Assembly (NCBI RefSeq): GCF_006517535.1
Contig: NZ_VHQH01000039.1
Span: 1 to 64,000, forward strand
Reading direction: 5' to 3'
Source of the DNA: Schumannella sp. 10F1B-5-1
Lineage (GTDB): Bacteria > Actinomycetota > Actinomycetes > Actinomycetales > Microbacteriaceae
DNA: 64,000 nucleotides
In this document: piece after piece, positions 43,864 to 51,548 of the stretch
Position numbering within the stretch: the first letter of the stretch is position 1
Layout of the letters: each line of letters starts with the position of its first letter
Notes under the pieces: model-generated
Seen by the model: only the letters and a program-made list of their open reading frames with translations
Told to the model about the DNA's origin: nothing
Database searches by the model: none
Made by a program: the position numbers and the translations under genes

Positions 43864-44628
43864 TCAGCCGCGGGGCGTCGCCCTCCGCAGCAGCGCCCAG
43901 CCGGCGACCGCGAGCAGCGCGGTGAGCACGAGGCTCCACAGCGCGACCCCGAGCGGACCCGACGCCACAAACCACGCGCCGACGGCCGGCCAGTTCGCGG
44001 TGAGGGTCACGATGAAGCCCAGGCCGACGAGCACGAACGCGAGCCCGACGAGCATGACCGTGACGCCGAGCGCCTTCCAGCGCACGAACACGGCGGCGGC
44101 CGCAGTTCCGGCGAAGAAGAAGAACAGGAACGCGCAGAACACGATCACCGCGCGGCCCACCGGCTCCTCGCCGTAGTAGATCGCCGTGAACATGCGCACG
44201 TTCATGCCCCAGCCGCGCGTCGCCTGCTCGATCGCGCCGAGCACGAGGAACAGGATCGACCAGGCCACCGAGAACAGCACCCAGGTCACGGCCGAGCCGA
44301 GGTAGTAGTCGCGGCGCGTCACGCCGAGCCCGAGGGCGTAGGCGAAGGTCGCGTTCATGGCCTGCACGGCCACGACCATCATGTAGACGAAGATGTAGAA
44401 CGAGGTGCCGCTGTACTGGAACCCCTTCGAGAAGCTCGCGGCCGCCGAGCTGTCGCCGGTGCCGATCACGATCATCAGGGCGATCGCGATCATGACGGCG
44501 AACATCGCGGTGAGCACGAGCAGGGGCACCACGATGACGGTCATCGGGTTGGCCAGGTGCAGTCGCACGATGTCGCCGAGGCGACGCGACAGCCGGGGCG
44601 TGGACGGGGTGAGGGTCGCGGTGGTCAT
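43864..44628 (-). CDS. ABC transporter permease (YtrC/YtrD-like)
   Basis: A 254-residue membrane protein with six helices: a cytoplasmic N-terminus, a TM1 rich in Val/Ile (TVIVVPLLVLTAMFAVMIAIA), and a short terminal tail. The motif ALGLGVTRRDYYLGSAV lies in the loop between TM2 and TM3. It is the last gene of the GntR-ATPase-permease operon, overlapping the ATPase by four bases. The transported compound is unknown; Ytr-type systems respond to cell-wall antibiotics in Firmicutes. Confidence 0.85.
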   Translation of the reverse strand: MTTATLTPSTPRLSRRLGDIVRLHLANPMTVIVVPLLVLTAMFAVMIAIALMIVIGTGDSSAAASFSKGFQYSGTSFYIFVYMMVVAVQAMNATFAYALGLGVTRRDYYLGSAVTWVLFSVAWSILFLVLGAIEQATRGWGMNVRMFTAIYYGEEPVGRAVIVFCAFLFFFFAGTAAAAVFVRWKALGVTVMLVGLAFVLVGLGFIVTLTANWPAVGAWFVASGPLGVALWSLVLTALLAVAGWALLRRATPRG

Positions 44629-45515
44629 GCGCTCTTCTCGAATTCCTTCTCGCTGGTTCCGGTGAGTCGCACGACGAGCTGCTGCAGCGACACGGGGGCG
44701 AGCTCGAGGCCCGCGGCCGCGGCGTCGCGCCGCTCGTCGGCGTCGAGGCCGGCGACGGTCACCGAGGCGAGACCCCCGATGCCCTCGCGGCCGAGCACCT
44801 CGCGGGTGCCCACGAAGGCGTCGACCGCGGTGCGCGGCCCGACGACGGTGGTGGCCGAGCCGCGCAGGGTCTCGGCGTCCTCGTCGACGATGATGCGGCC
44901 GTCGTCGATCACGACGACGTGCTCGAGCAGGTTCGCGACCTCGTCGATCAGGTGCGTCGAGAGCACGATCGTGCGCGGGTGCTCGCTGTAGTCCTCGAGC
45001 AGGCGGTCGTAGAACAGCTGGCGGGCCACCGCATCCAGGCCCAGGTAGGGCTCGTCGAAGAAGGTCAGCGGGGCGCGACCGGCGAGGCCGACGATCACGC
45101 CGACGGCGCTGAGCTGGCCGCGCGAGAGCTTCTTGATGCGGCGCTTCACCGGCAGTCGGAACTCCTCGACGAGGCGGTCGGCGAACTCCTGATCCCAGTG
45201 CGGCAGGAACCGCGGCGCGGTGGCGAGCACGTGGCGCACCTGGAAGTCCTCGGGGTAGCGCTGGCTCTCGCGGATGAACGAGACGTGCGAGAGCACGTCG
45301 GCGTTCTCGACGGGGGACTGGCCGAATACCTCGATCGTGCCGGCCGAGGCGAACTCCTGGCCGGTCAGCAGCGACATGAGTGTCGTCTTGCCCGCGCCGT
45401 TGCGGCCCAGAAGGCCGTGGATGCGGTTCTGCTCGAACTCGATCGAGACGTCGTCGACCGCGGTGACGTCGCCGTAGTGACGGCTGAGTCCGCGGGTTCT
45501 CACGACGGCGGTCAT
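44625..45515 (-). CDS. ABC transporter ATP-binding protein (YtrB-like)
   Basis: A 296-residue ATPase. Walker A is GRNGAGKTTLMSLL, the signature is KLSRGQLSAVGVIVGLAG, Walker B is LTFFDEPYLGLDA, and the H-loop is VLSTHLIDEVANL. The C-terminal 80 residues form an extra domain. The start overlaps the GntR stop and the end overlaps the permease start, so the three genes are translated as a unit. The signature LSRGQ departs slightly from LSGGQ, as in many YtrB-type proteins. Confidence 0.9.
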   Translation of the reverse strand: MTAVVRTRGLSRHYGDVTAVDDVSIEFEQNRIHGLLGRNGAGKTTLMSLLTGQEFASAGTIEVFGQSPVENADVLSHVSFIRESQRYPEDFQVRHVLATAPRFLPHWDQEFADRLVEEFRLPVKRRIKKLSRGQLSAVGVIVGLAGRAPLTFFDEPYLGLDAVARQLFYDRLLEDYSEHPRTIVLSTHLIDEVANLLEHVVVIDDGRIIVDEDAETLRGSATTVVGPRTAVDAFVGTREVLGREGIGGLASVTVAGLDADERRDAAAAGLELAPVSLQQLVVRLTGTSEKEFEKSA

Positions 45516-45922
45516 GAGGTGCTCCTCTCGGTGATCATGGTGCTCAGCTGCTCGGGGGTGATGCCGAGCTTGGCGGCCTCGGCGAGCAGCGGCGTGACGT
45601 ACTGGTCGGCGAAGCGCGTGCGGCGATCGTCGATGAGGCGGGCGCGAGCGCCCTCGGCGACGAACATCCCGATTCCTCTCCTCTTGTAGAGCACGCCGGC
45701 TTCGACGAGCAGATTGACGCCCTTGCCGGCGGTGGCGGGGTTGATGCGGTGGAAGGCGGCGAACTCGTTGGTCGAGGGGACCTGGGTCTCCTCGGGCAGC
45801 TGCCCGGAGATGATGTCGTTCTCGATCTGCTCGGCGATCTGCAGGAAGATCGGGCGACCCTCATCCACGGATCTGCTCGATCCGCGCGCGAACCGTGCAG
45901 CAGCCTTGGCTGGTTGGTTCAT
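45512..45922 (-). CDS. GntR-family repressor, YtrA subfamily
   Basis: A 136-residue regulator with only a winged helix-turn-helix (about 22-90: FLQIAEQIENDIISGQLPEE, PSTNEFAAFHRINPATAGKG) and a short C-terminal dimerisation tail, the length typical of YtrA. These proteins repress the ABC operon they belong to and are released by cell-envelope stress. The predicted operator covers its own start codon (45916-45939), so autorepression of the whole operon is likely. A perfect -35 TTGACA lies at 45959-45964 on the minus strand, though no -10 is obvious at the usual distance. Confidence 0.9.
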   Translation of the reverse strand: MNQPAKAAARFARGSSRSVDEGRPIFLQIAEQIENDIISGQLPEETQVPSTNEFAAFHRINPATAGKGVNLLVEAGVLYKRRGIGMFVAEGARARLIDDRRTRFADQYVTPLLAEAAKLGITPEQLSTMITERSTS

Positions 45923-45939
45923 TAGTCATGTAACGAACC
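45916..45939. promoter_or_regulatory. Palindromic operator over the GntR start codon
   Basis: On the minus strand the order is GGTTC, one base, TTA, six bases, TAA, one base, GAACC, a 24-bp imperfect palindrome. The start codon ATG lies in its downstream half. A TTACAT hexamer within it could be the -10 of a leaderless message. Confidence 0.5.
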
Positions 45940-45986
45940 AATCAGGCGATCGAGGGTCTGTCAACCCCCGGCCCTAGGCTCGACGC

Positions 45987-47402
45987 GTGTTCGAGCTGCA
46001 TCACCTCAGCGCCGTCGACCAGCTCGACTGGCTCCGCCGTGGCGAGATCGCGCCGCGCGAGCTGGTCGATCACTACCTCGCCCGCATCGAGCGCCTGGAT
46101 GCGGGCCTCGGCGCCTTCGTGACCGTCACGCCCGAGACCGCGCGAGCCCGCGCCGAGCAGCTGGCGGCGCAGCCCGGCCGCGCCGCCGCCCTGTGGGGCC
46201 TCCCGCTCGCCGACAAGGACCTCACCGCCCGCGCCGGCGTGCCGACCGGCTACGGCTCCCGCGCCTTCGCCGGCTACGTGCCCGAGAAGAGCGACGAGCT
46301 CGCCGATGCCCTCGACGCGACGGGCGGCATCAGCCTCGGCAAGACCAACGCCCCCGAATTCGGCATGCCCAGCTACACCGAGTCGCTCGCCGCTCCGCCG
46401 GCCCGCACGCCGTGGGACACCACGCGCGGCGCCGGCGGCTCGAGCGGCGGCGCGGCCGTCGCCGTGTCGGCCGGGCTGCTGCCGGTCGCCCCCGGAACCG
46501 ACGGGGGCGGCAGCGTGCGCATCCCGGCCGCCGCCACCGGGCTCGTCGGTCTCAAGCCCTCGCGCGGGCGCATCCCGGCCGGTAGCGGCCTCGACAGCCT
46601 CGGGGGACTCGTCGTGCCCGGCCCGCTCGCGCGCACCGTCGCCGACGCGGCCCTCCTGCTGGATGCGCTGATCGGCGCGAGCGAGCCCGATCACGCGACC
46701 GTCGCCCCCAGCTGGGACGGCGGCGCCTACCTCAACGCCGCCGTGCGCGGCGAGGGGCGGTTCCAGATCGGCGTCACGCGCTGGTCGCCATGGTCGGCGT
46801 CGTACGAGATCGCGCCCGAGCCCGAGAGCGACGACGCCCTCGCGGTCGCGCTGCGCGAGCTGGATGCGCTGGGTCACGGCCTCGAGGAGTTCGACCCCGA
46901 TCCCGAGCCCGACTACGCCGCCGCGTTCCGCGCCGTGTGGCAGGGCGGCGCGGCCGGCATCCCGGTCGAGGGGGAGCGGATGGAGCTTCTGGAGCCGCTC
47001 ACTCGCTGGCTGATCGGCGTCGGCCGCGAGCTGCCCGCCCGCGACCTCGCGCGGGCGCTGTCGTGGCTCAGCGCCTTCGAGCGGCGGGTCATCCGCCGCT
47101 TCGCGAGCTACGACGCCGTGCTCACGCCGACCCTGGCGATGACGCCGCGGCCGCTCGGCTGGTACGACGCGGAGGATCCGGAGCGCAACTTCGCCCAGCA
47201 GTGCGCCTACACGCCGTGGACGAGCTTCGTGAACGTCGTCGGCCTTCCCGCGATCACCCTGCCCGTGCACGAGACCGCCGACGGGCTGCCGATGGGCGTG
47301 CAGCTGATCGGGCGACCCGGGCGGGAGGACGTGCTGCTCGCGATCGGCGCGCAGCTGGAGCGGCGCCTGCACTGGGAGCGACGGCACCCGCCGCAGTGGT
47401 GA
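45987..47402 (+). CDS. Amidase (amidase signature family)
   Basis: A 471-residue Ser-cisSer-Lys hydrolase. The catalytic Lys is in PLADKDLTARAGVPTG, and the signature has GGSSGGAAVAVSAGLLPVAPG and GTDGGGSVRIPAAATGLVGLKPSRG with both serines present. It lacks neighbours gatB/gatC and has the domain edges of a free-standing amidase rather than Glu-tRNA amidotransferase. TAGGCT (45975-45980) lies six bases before GTG 45987, so it is probably leaderless. It diverges from the GntR-ABC operon. The substrate amide is unknown. Confidence 0.87.
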   Translation: MFELHHLSAVDQLDWLRRGEIAPRELVDHYLARIERLDAGLGAFVTVTPETARARAEQLAAQPGRAAALWGLPLADKDLTARAGVPTGYGSRAFAGYVPEKSDELADALDATGGISLGKTNAPEFGMPSYTESLAAPPARTPWDTTRGAGGSSGGAAVAVSAGLLPVAPGTDGGGSVRIPAAATGLVGLKPSRGRIPAGSGLDSLGGLVVPGPLARTVADAALLLDALIGASEPDHATVAPSWDGGAYLNAAVRGEGRFQIGVTRWSPWSASYEIAPEPESDDALAVALRELDALGHGLEEFDPDPEPDYAAAFRAVWQGGAAGIPVEGERMELLEPLTRWLIGVGRELPARDLARALSWLSAFERRVIRRFASYDAVLTPTLAMTPRPLGWYDAEDPERNFAQQCAYTPWTSFVNVVGLPAITLPVHETADGLPMGVQLIGRPGREDVLLAIGAQLERRLHWERRHPPQW

Positions 47403-47480
47403 GCCGGCGCGGACGACGCGGTCGCCGACGTCGCTCCCGGATGCGGCGATCTCCCAGCCGCGACAGGGATGCGGAACAGT

Positions 47481-47499
47481 TTAGGTAAGCCTATACTTG
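47481..47499. promoter_or_regulatory. DtxR/IdeR-like iron box over the -10 of the SIP gene
   Basis: TTAGGTAAGCCTATACTTG matches 16 of 19 positions of the consensus TWAGGTWAGSCTWACCTWA. It covers the -10 hexamer TATACT (47492-47497), which lies nine bases before the ATG at 47507. Iron-loaded repressor here would block the polymerase, so expression is expected in iron starvation. Confidence 0.75.
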
Positions 47500-47506
47500 C
47501 CCCATC

Positions 47507-47863
47507 ATGCTCCTCTCCGACGTCCTGGCCGCTGCCGTCAGCTGGCAGCCCGCCGACGGCGACACGATCCTGCTCGCCGCCGACGAGACGGATCTGCCCG
47601 TGATCGAGACCCTCGTGGCGACGCTGCCGGCTCGGGCCCGCGGCCGTGTCTTCGTCGAGGTCGAGTCGGAGAGCCGCATCGGGCACCTCGAGACGCCGGG
47701 ACGCGTCTGCGTCAGCTGGCTCGTGCGCGAGCGCGGTCAGTCGCTGCGCACCGCGGTCGACGCCTACCTGGCCGAGATGCTGCCGCTGGAGCTCGAGCAG
47801 GAGCACCGCGTCTACGCCTGGATCGCGGGCGAGCGGTCGGCGCACGCCATCACCTCGGCCTGA
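47507..47863 (+). CDS. Stand-alone SIP domain (C-terminal half of a siderophore-interacting protein)
   Basis: A 118-residue protein. DTILLAADETDLPVIETLVATL, ARGRVFVEVESESRIGHLE and RVYAWIAGERSAHAI match the NAD(P)H-binding SIP domain that forms the second half of ferric-siderophore reductases. Those proteins are about 250-290 residues long with an N-terminal FAD barrel; here that half is missing and is not in the flanking DNA. The iron box upstream supports a role in iron release or siderophore metabolism. It may work with a separate flavoprotein, or it may have kept only a regulatory role. It lies convergent to the hydrolase gene. Confidence 0.8.
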   Translation: MLLSDVLAAAVSWQPADGDTILLAADETDLPVIETLVATLPARARGRVFVEVESESRIGHLETPGRVCVSWLVRERGQSLRTAVDAYLAEMLPLELEQEHRVYAWIAGERSAHAITSA

Positions 47864-47909
47864 CCGGGTCGTCGCTCCCGCCGCGCTTGATGCTCCATCG
47901 CGCGGGCGC

Positions 47910-48707
47910 TCAGTCGCGCGTCACGAATTCCACGCCCGCCTGACGGAACTCCCGCGCGACCGGCGCGTTGAAGTGGTTGCGGCGCGGGATCTCGATGAAC
48001 TCGCCCTGCGGTGTCGCGGCAGCGAGCGCGCGCGACTTCTCGATGATGGAGTCCTCGCTGCCGGTCGCGAACAGCACCGGCTGCTGCGGCGGGTCGGCCG
48101 GGTCGGGCTGCAGGCCGCCGCGCATCCCGCCGACCAGCGCGACGAGCGCGGCCAGGTCGTTGCCGGCGACGCCGCCGGCCATCGTCAGATAGGCCTGCGT
48201 GAGCCGATCCCCGACGGGCGTGCCGTGGTCGACGAAGGCGCGGGCCTCATCCACTCGGAACCGGGTGAGCGGGTCGCCGTCGGGGATGCCCCCGAGCACC
48301 AGGCGGGTCAGCCGCTCGGGGATCTCGAGCGCGGCGTGCCAGCCGACGCGGGCGCCGAGCGAGTAGCCGACGTAGGCGCACTCGTCGATCATGTAGGTGT
48401 CGAGCACGTCGACGACGTCATCGACGAGCGCCTGCATCGAGTACGCCTCCGACTCGTGCGGTCGCCCGCTCGCGCCGTGCCCGCGCTGGTCGAGGGCGAT
48501 CACCCGCACCCCGGCTCGACCGAGCTCGCGCACCCAGCCCGTCGCGAGCCAGTTCGCGCGGGCGCTCGAGGCGAAGCCGTGCACGGCCAGCACGGTCGGC
48601 GCGCGCTCGTCGAGGCCCTCGGCCTCGCCGAAGTCGTAGGTCGCGATGGGCAGGCCGTCGCGGGACATCACGGAGCGGGGTGCAGGGCCGTCGGGTACGA
48701 GACTCAC
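47910..48707 (-). CDS. Alpha/beta hydrolase
   Basis: A 265-residue alpha/beta-hydrolase. The oxyanion strand is VLAVHGFASSARANW, the nucleophile elbow is AYVGYSLGARVGWHA (Ser), an acidic residue is in FATGSEDSIIEKSRA, and the catalytic His is in IPRRNHFNAPVA. It resembles carboxylesterases or C-C hydrolases of the 3-oxoadipate enol-lactonase group, but the substrate is unknown. TAGCGT (complement of 48716-48721) lies eight bases before the GTG. Confidence 0.82.
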   Translation of the reverse strand: MSLVPDGPAPRSVMSRDGLPIATYDFGEAEGLDERAPTVLAVHGFASSARANWLATGWVRELGRAGVRVIALDQRGHGASGRPHESEAYSMQALVDDVVDVLDTYMIDECAYVGYSLGARVGWHAALEIPERLTRLVLGGIPDGDPLTRFRVDEARAFVDHGTPVGDRLTQAYLTMAGGVAGNDLAALVALVGGMRGGLQPDPADPPQQPVLFATGSEDSIIEKSRALAAATPQGEFIEIPRRNHFNAPVAREFRQAGVEFVTRD

Positions 48708-48814
48708 AGGCCACCACGCTAGCGGGACTCGTGCGCCGAGACGGGCCGGGCGCCCGGTGTCGCGACGCTCAGCAGGACCGAATCGTGACGTTCAGCGCGA
48801 CCGAGCTGCGGCGG

Positions 48815-49624
48815 TCAGGCCGACGGGATGCGCGCCGCCAGCCGCTCGAGCGACTCCCACAGCCGCGCGCCCTCCGCCGGGTCCTCCGCCTGCGCCGACA
48901 GCCGGCCCTCGGGCTTCAGCCGGTCGAAGTAGGTGCCGTTCGGGATGCCGCCGAGCTCAGCGGTCGCGAGGAAGATCAGCGGCGACGCGCCCTCCTCGGG
49001 GCTGCCGGCGACGCGGGCGACGACCGGGGCGACGACGCTCTGGTCGAGGCCGGCGAAGCGGCTCGCGATGAAGCCGGGGTGGAACGAGTAGCTCTCGAGC
49101 CCCGTGCGCCGCGCGAGCTCCTTTGCGAGCATGATGTCGGCGCGCTTGGCGGCTCCGTAGGCGGGCCAGCCGCGCATCCACGGGCGCCCCGCCCGCCCCG
49201 GATTGACCGGATCGACCGCGCCGAAGCCCTGCGCGACGCTGCCCGTGAAGAGCACGCGCGTGCCGCTCGCGGTCAGGGTCGGCAGCAGCTCGGTCGTCAG
49301 CACGAAGGGCGCGAGCACGTTGCGTTGCCAGGTCACATCGACGCCGTCGGGCGTCTGCTCGCGCACCGGGTGCAGGCCGCCGGCGTTGTTGGCCAGCACG
49401 TCGATGCGCTCGTGGGCCTCGGCGAGCTCGCGGGCCAGACGCCGCACGTCGGCGAGCGAGTCGAAGTCGGCGAGGTGGTGCGTGCCGCCGATCGCCTCGG
49501 CGACCTGACGGGTGCGATCGGGGTCGCGTCCGACGACGACGACCTCGTGCCCCTCGGCGGCGAGCGCGAGCGCGGCGGCGCGCCCGATCCCCGAGCTGGC
49601 ACCGGTGATGACGATCGTGCTCAT
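48815..49624 (-). CDS. Short-chain dehydrogenase/reductase (retinol-dehydrogenase-like)
   Basis: A 269-residue SDR. Motifs are ITGASSGIGRAAALALAAEG, ADFDSLADVRRLARELAE, VLANNAGGLHPV, and the catalytic YxxxK in PAYGAAKRADIMLAKEL. The C-terminus extends past the core as in the retinol-dehydrogenase/protochlorophyllide-reductase group. It overlaps the upstream HExxH-protein gene by four bases and so belongs to the redox operon beginning at 51494. The substrate is unknown. Confidence 0.85.
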   Translation of the reverse strand: MSTIVITGASSGIGRAAALALAAEGHEVVVVGRDPDRTRQVAEAIGGTHHLADFDSLADVRRLARELAEAHERIDVLANNAGGLHPVREQTPDGVDVTWQRNVLAPFVLTTELLPTLTASGTRVLFTGSVAQGFGAVDPVNPGRAGRPWMRGWPAYGAAKRADIMLAKELARRTGLESYSFHPGFIASRFAGLDQSVVAPVVARVAGSPEEGASPLIFLATAELGGIPNGTYFDRLKPEGRLSAQAEDPAEGARLWESLERLAARIPSA

Positions 49625-49989
49625 GCGTAGCCTCCGTCGGCGAGTCCGGCTTCGACCTCGAAGCGATTGGTGCGGGCATCCTGCCCGGCGGCGAGATACA
49701 GCGGGATGAACGCCAGCCCGTAGTGCCGCCACTGCGCGCGGTGCACGGCCTCGTGCCGCAGCACCCGCTCGTCGACGTTATCCCGGGTGAGGTAGATCGC
49801 GCCGATCGTGGAGCCGCCGCGGCCGAACGCCCAGGCGGGCAGCCCGGCGCAGACGACCACGCCCCCGCGCGAGCGCGGCTCGACGGCGAGCAGTATCGCC
49901 GCGCCCCAGATCCACCCGCACGCCGTCGCGAACGCGTAGCCGGGCAGCGCCACGACGGGGGCGAGCAGCAGCGCGCGCAGCCAGCGCAC
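49621..49989 (-). CDS. Small membrane protein with HExxH motif (often mislabelled Fe-S oxidoreductase)
   Basis: About 122 residues from GTG 49989, though the start is uncertain and an alternative upstream CTG/GTG is possible. It begins with one or two hydrophobic segments (LLLAPVVALPGYAFATACGWIWGAAILLAV), followed by AWAFGRGGSTIGAIYLTRD and VLRHEAVHRAQWRHYG. HEAVH fits the zinc-peptidase motif HExxH. A conserved-looking tail AGQDARTNRFEVEAGL holds a Glu that could be the third ligand. Related proteins are widespread in Microbacteriaceae and have no known function. No Fe-S cysteine motif is present. Confidence 0.65.
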   Translation of the reverse strand: MRWLRALLLAPVVALPGYAFATACGWIWGAAILLAVEPRSRGGVVVCAGLPAWAFGRGGSTIGAIYLTRDNVDERVLRHEAVHRAQWRHYGLAFIPLYLAAGQDARTNRFEVEAGLADGGYA

Positions 49990-50069
49990 GCGGGCGACGG
50001 CGACGCAGAGGCGCGCGAGCCGACTCGGGTCGCGCGAGCTCGGCTCGTCGCCCGTCAGGTCGTCGCCCG

Positions 50070-51494
50070 TCAGGTCGTCGGGCGGCCGAACGACTCGAGC
50101 CACCGCAGCCACACCTCGCTCACGGTGGGATACGGCGGCACGGCGTGCCAGAGCCGGTCGATCGGCACCTCGCCGACGATCGCGATCGTGGCGGCGTGCA
50201 GCAGCTCGCCGACCGCCGGACCGACGAGCGTCACGCCGACCAGCAGGCCGCGGTCCTCGTCGACGATCGCACGCGACGCCCCCTGGTAGTCGTCGGACTG
50301 AGTCGACGCGCCGGCGACCCACGCGAGGTCGTAGTCGATCACGCGCACCGCGAGTCCCGCATCCCGCGCGGTCTTCTCGGTGTGGCCGACGGCGGCGACC
50401 TCGGGATGCGCGAACACGACCTGCGGCACGGCGCTGTGGTCGGCCGTGGCGACGTGGACGCCCCACGGCGCGTCGTCGACCGGGCGGCCCTGCGCGCGCG
50501 CGGCGATCACATCGCCGGCGGCGCGCGCCTGGTACTTGCCCTGGTGCGTGAGCAGCGCGCGGTGGTTGACGTCGCCGACGCCGTAGAGCCAGTCGACGCC
50601 GCGCACCCGCAGCGTGTCGTCGACGTCGAGCCAGGCGCCCGGCTCGAGGCCGACCCTCTCGAGTCCGAGGTCCGCGGTGTGCGGCACGCGCCCGGTCGCG
50701 ACCAGCACCTCGTCGGCGGCCACCGTGCTGCCGTCGCCGAGCTCGATGATCTTGTCGGCGCCGTCACGGCGCGCGGCGACGACGTCGACGCCGGTGCGCA
50801 CGGTCGCGCCCAGCTCGCGCAGCCCCGCCTCGACCGCGTCGGCGGCGAAGGCCTCCAGCCCGCCGAGCAGCCCGCCGCGCGCGAGCACGGTCACCTCGCT
50901 GCCGAAGCCGGCGTAGGCGGTCGCCATCTCGACGCCGACCACGCCGCCGCCGATCACGATCAGCCGTCGCGGCACCTCGTGCGCGCTGGTCGCCTCACGG
51001 CTCGTCCACGGCTCGAGCTCGGCGAGGCCGGGCACGTGCGGCAGCAGCGCCGCCGACCCGGTGGCCACGACGACGGCGTGACGCGCCGTGATGACCGTCG
51101 TCGTGCCGTCCTCGGCCGTCACAGTCACCTCGCGCTCGCCGCTCAGCCGCGCGTGGCCGCGCACCAGGTCGATGCCCGCGCCCTGCAGCCACTCGACCTG
51201 GGAGGAGTCGTTCCAGTCGTGGGTCATCGCATCCCGGCGGCGCAGCACGCCCGCGACGTCGAGCTCGCCCGTCACGGCCTGCTTCGCGCCGTCGACCGCG
51301 CGCGCCTCGCGCAGCACCGCCGCGCTGCGCAGCAGCGCCTTCGAGGGCATGCACGCCCAGTAGGAGCACTCGCCGCCGACCAGCTCGGCCTCGACGATCA
51401 CCGTCTCGAGGCCGCCCTGCACGGTGCGGTCGGCCACGTTCTCGCCCACGGCGCCGGCTCCGATGACGATGACGTCGGTCTCGCGTGTCTGCAT
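50070..51494 (-). CDS. NAD(P)/FAD-dependent disulfide oxidoreductase (dihydrolipoyl-dehydrogenase-like)
   Basis: A 474-residue pyridine-nucleotide-disulfide reductase. The FAD motif is VIVIGAGAVGENVADRT, and the redox-active pair is in GGECSYWACMPSKALL (Cys-x4-Cys). The NAD(P) site is LIVIGGGVVGVEMATAY, and the second FAD segment is WLYGVGDVNHRALLTH. The dimerisation domain ends with HAVPPYPTVSEVWL, keeping the His-Pro active-site element. It is closer to mercuric-reductase/Sth-like paralogues than to true Lpd. I start at ATG 51494: TAGCGT (complement of 51502-51507) lies seven bases upstream, and the in-frame GTG at 51503 would overlap that box. Confidence 0.87.
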   Translation of the reverse strand: MQTRETDVIVIGAGAVGENVADRTVQGGLETVIVEAELVGGECSYWACMPSKALLRSAAVLREARAVDGAKQAVTGELDVAGVLRRRDAMTHDWNDSSQVEWLQGAGIDLVRGHARLSGEREVTVTAEDGTTTVITARHAVVVATGSAALLPHVPGLAELEPWTSREATSAHEVPRRLIVIGGGVVGVEMATAYAGFGSEVTVLARGGLLGGLEAFAADAVEAGLRELGATVRTGVDVVAARRDGADKIIELGDGSTVAADEVLVATGRVPHTADLGLERVGLEPGAWLDVDDTLRVRGVDWLYGVGDVNHRALLTHQGKYQARAAGDVIAARAQGRPVDDAPWGVHVATADHSAVPQVVFAHPEVAAVGHTEKTARDAGLAVRVIDYDLAWVAGASTQSDDYQGASRAIVDEDRGLLVGVTLVGPAVGELLHAATIAIVGEVPIDRLWHAVPPYPTVSEVWLRWLESFGRPTT

Positions 51495-51548
51495 GGTCGT
51501 CACGCTACGCGGGTCGGGCGACGCCGCGCCGGGCGTCGGGGGAGTCGT

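Noticed and set aside
50040-50075. 15-bp direct duplication CGTCAGGTCGTCGCC at the disulfide-reductase stop
   Set aside because: Only two copies. It repeats the TGA stop and encodes DDLTG in the next frame, probably a simple replication slip.
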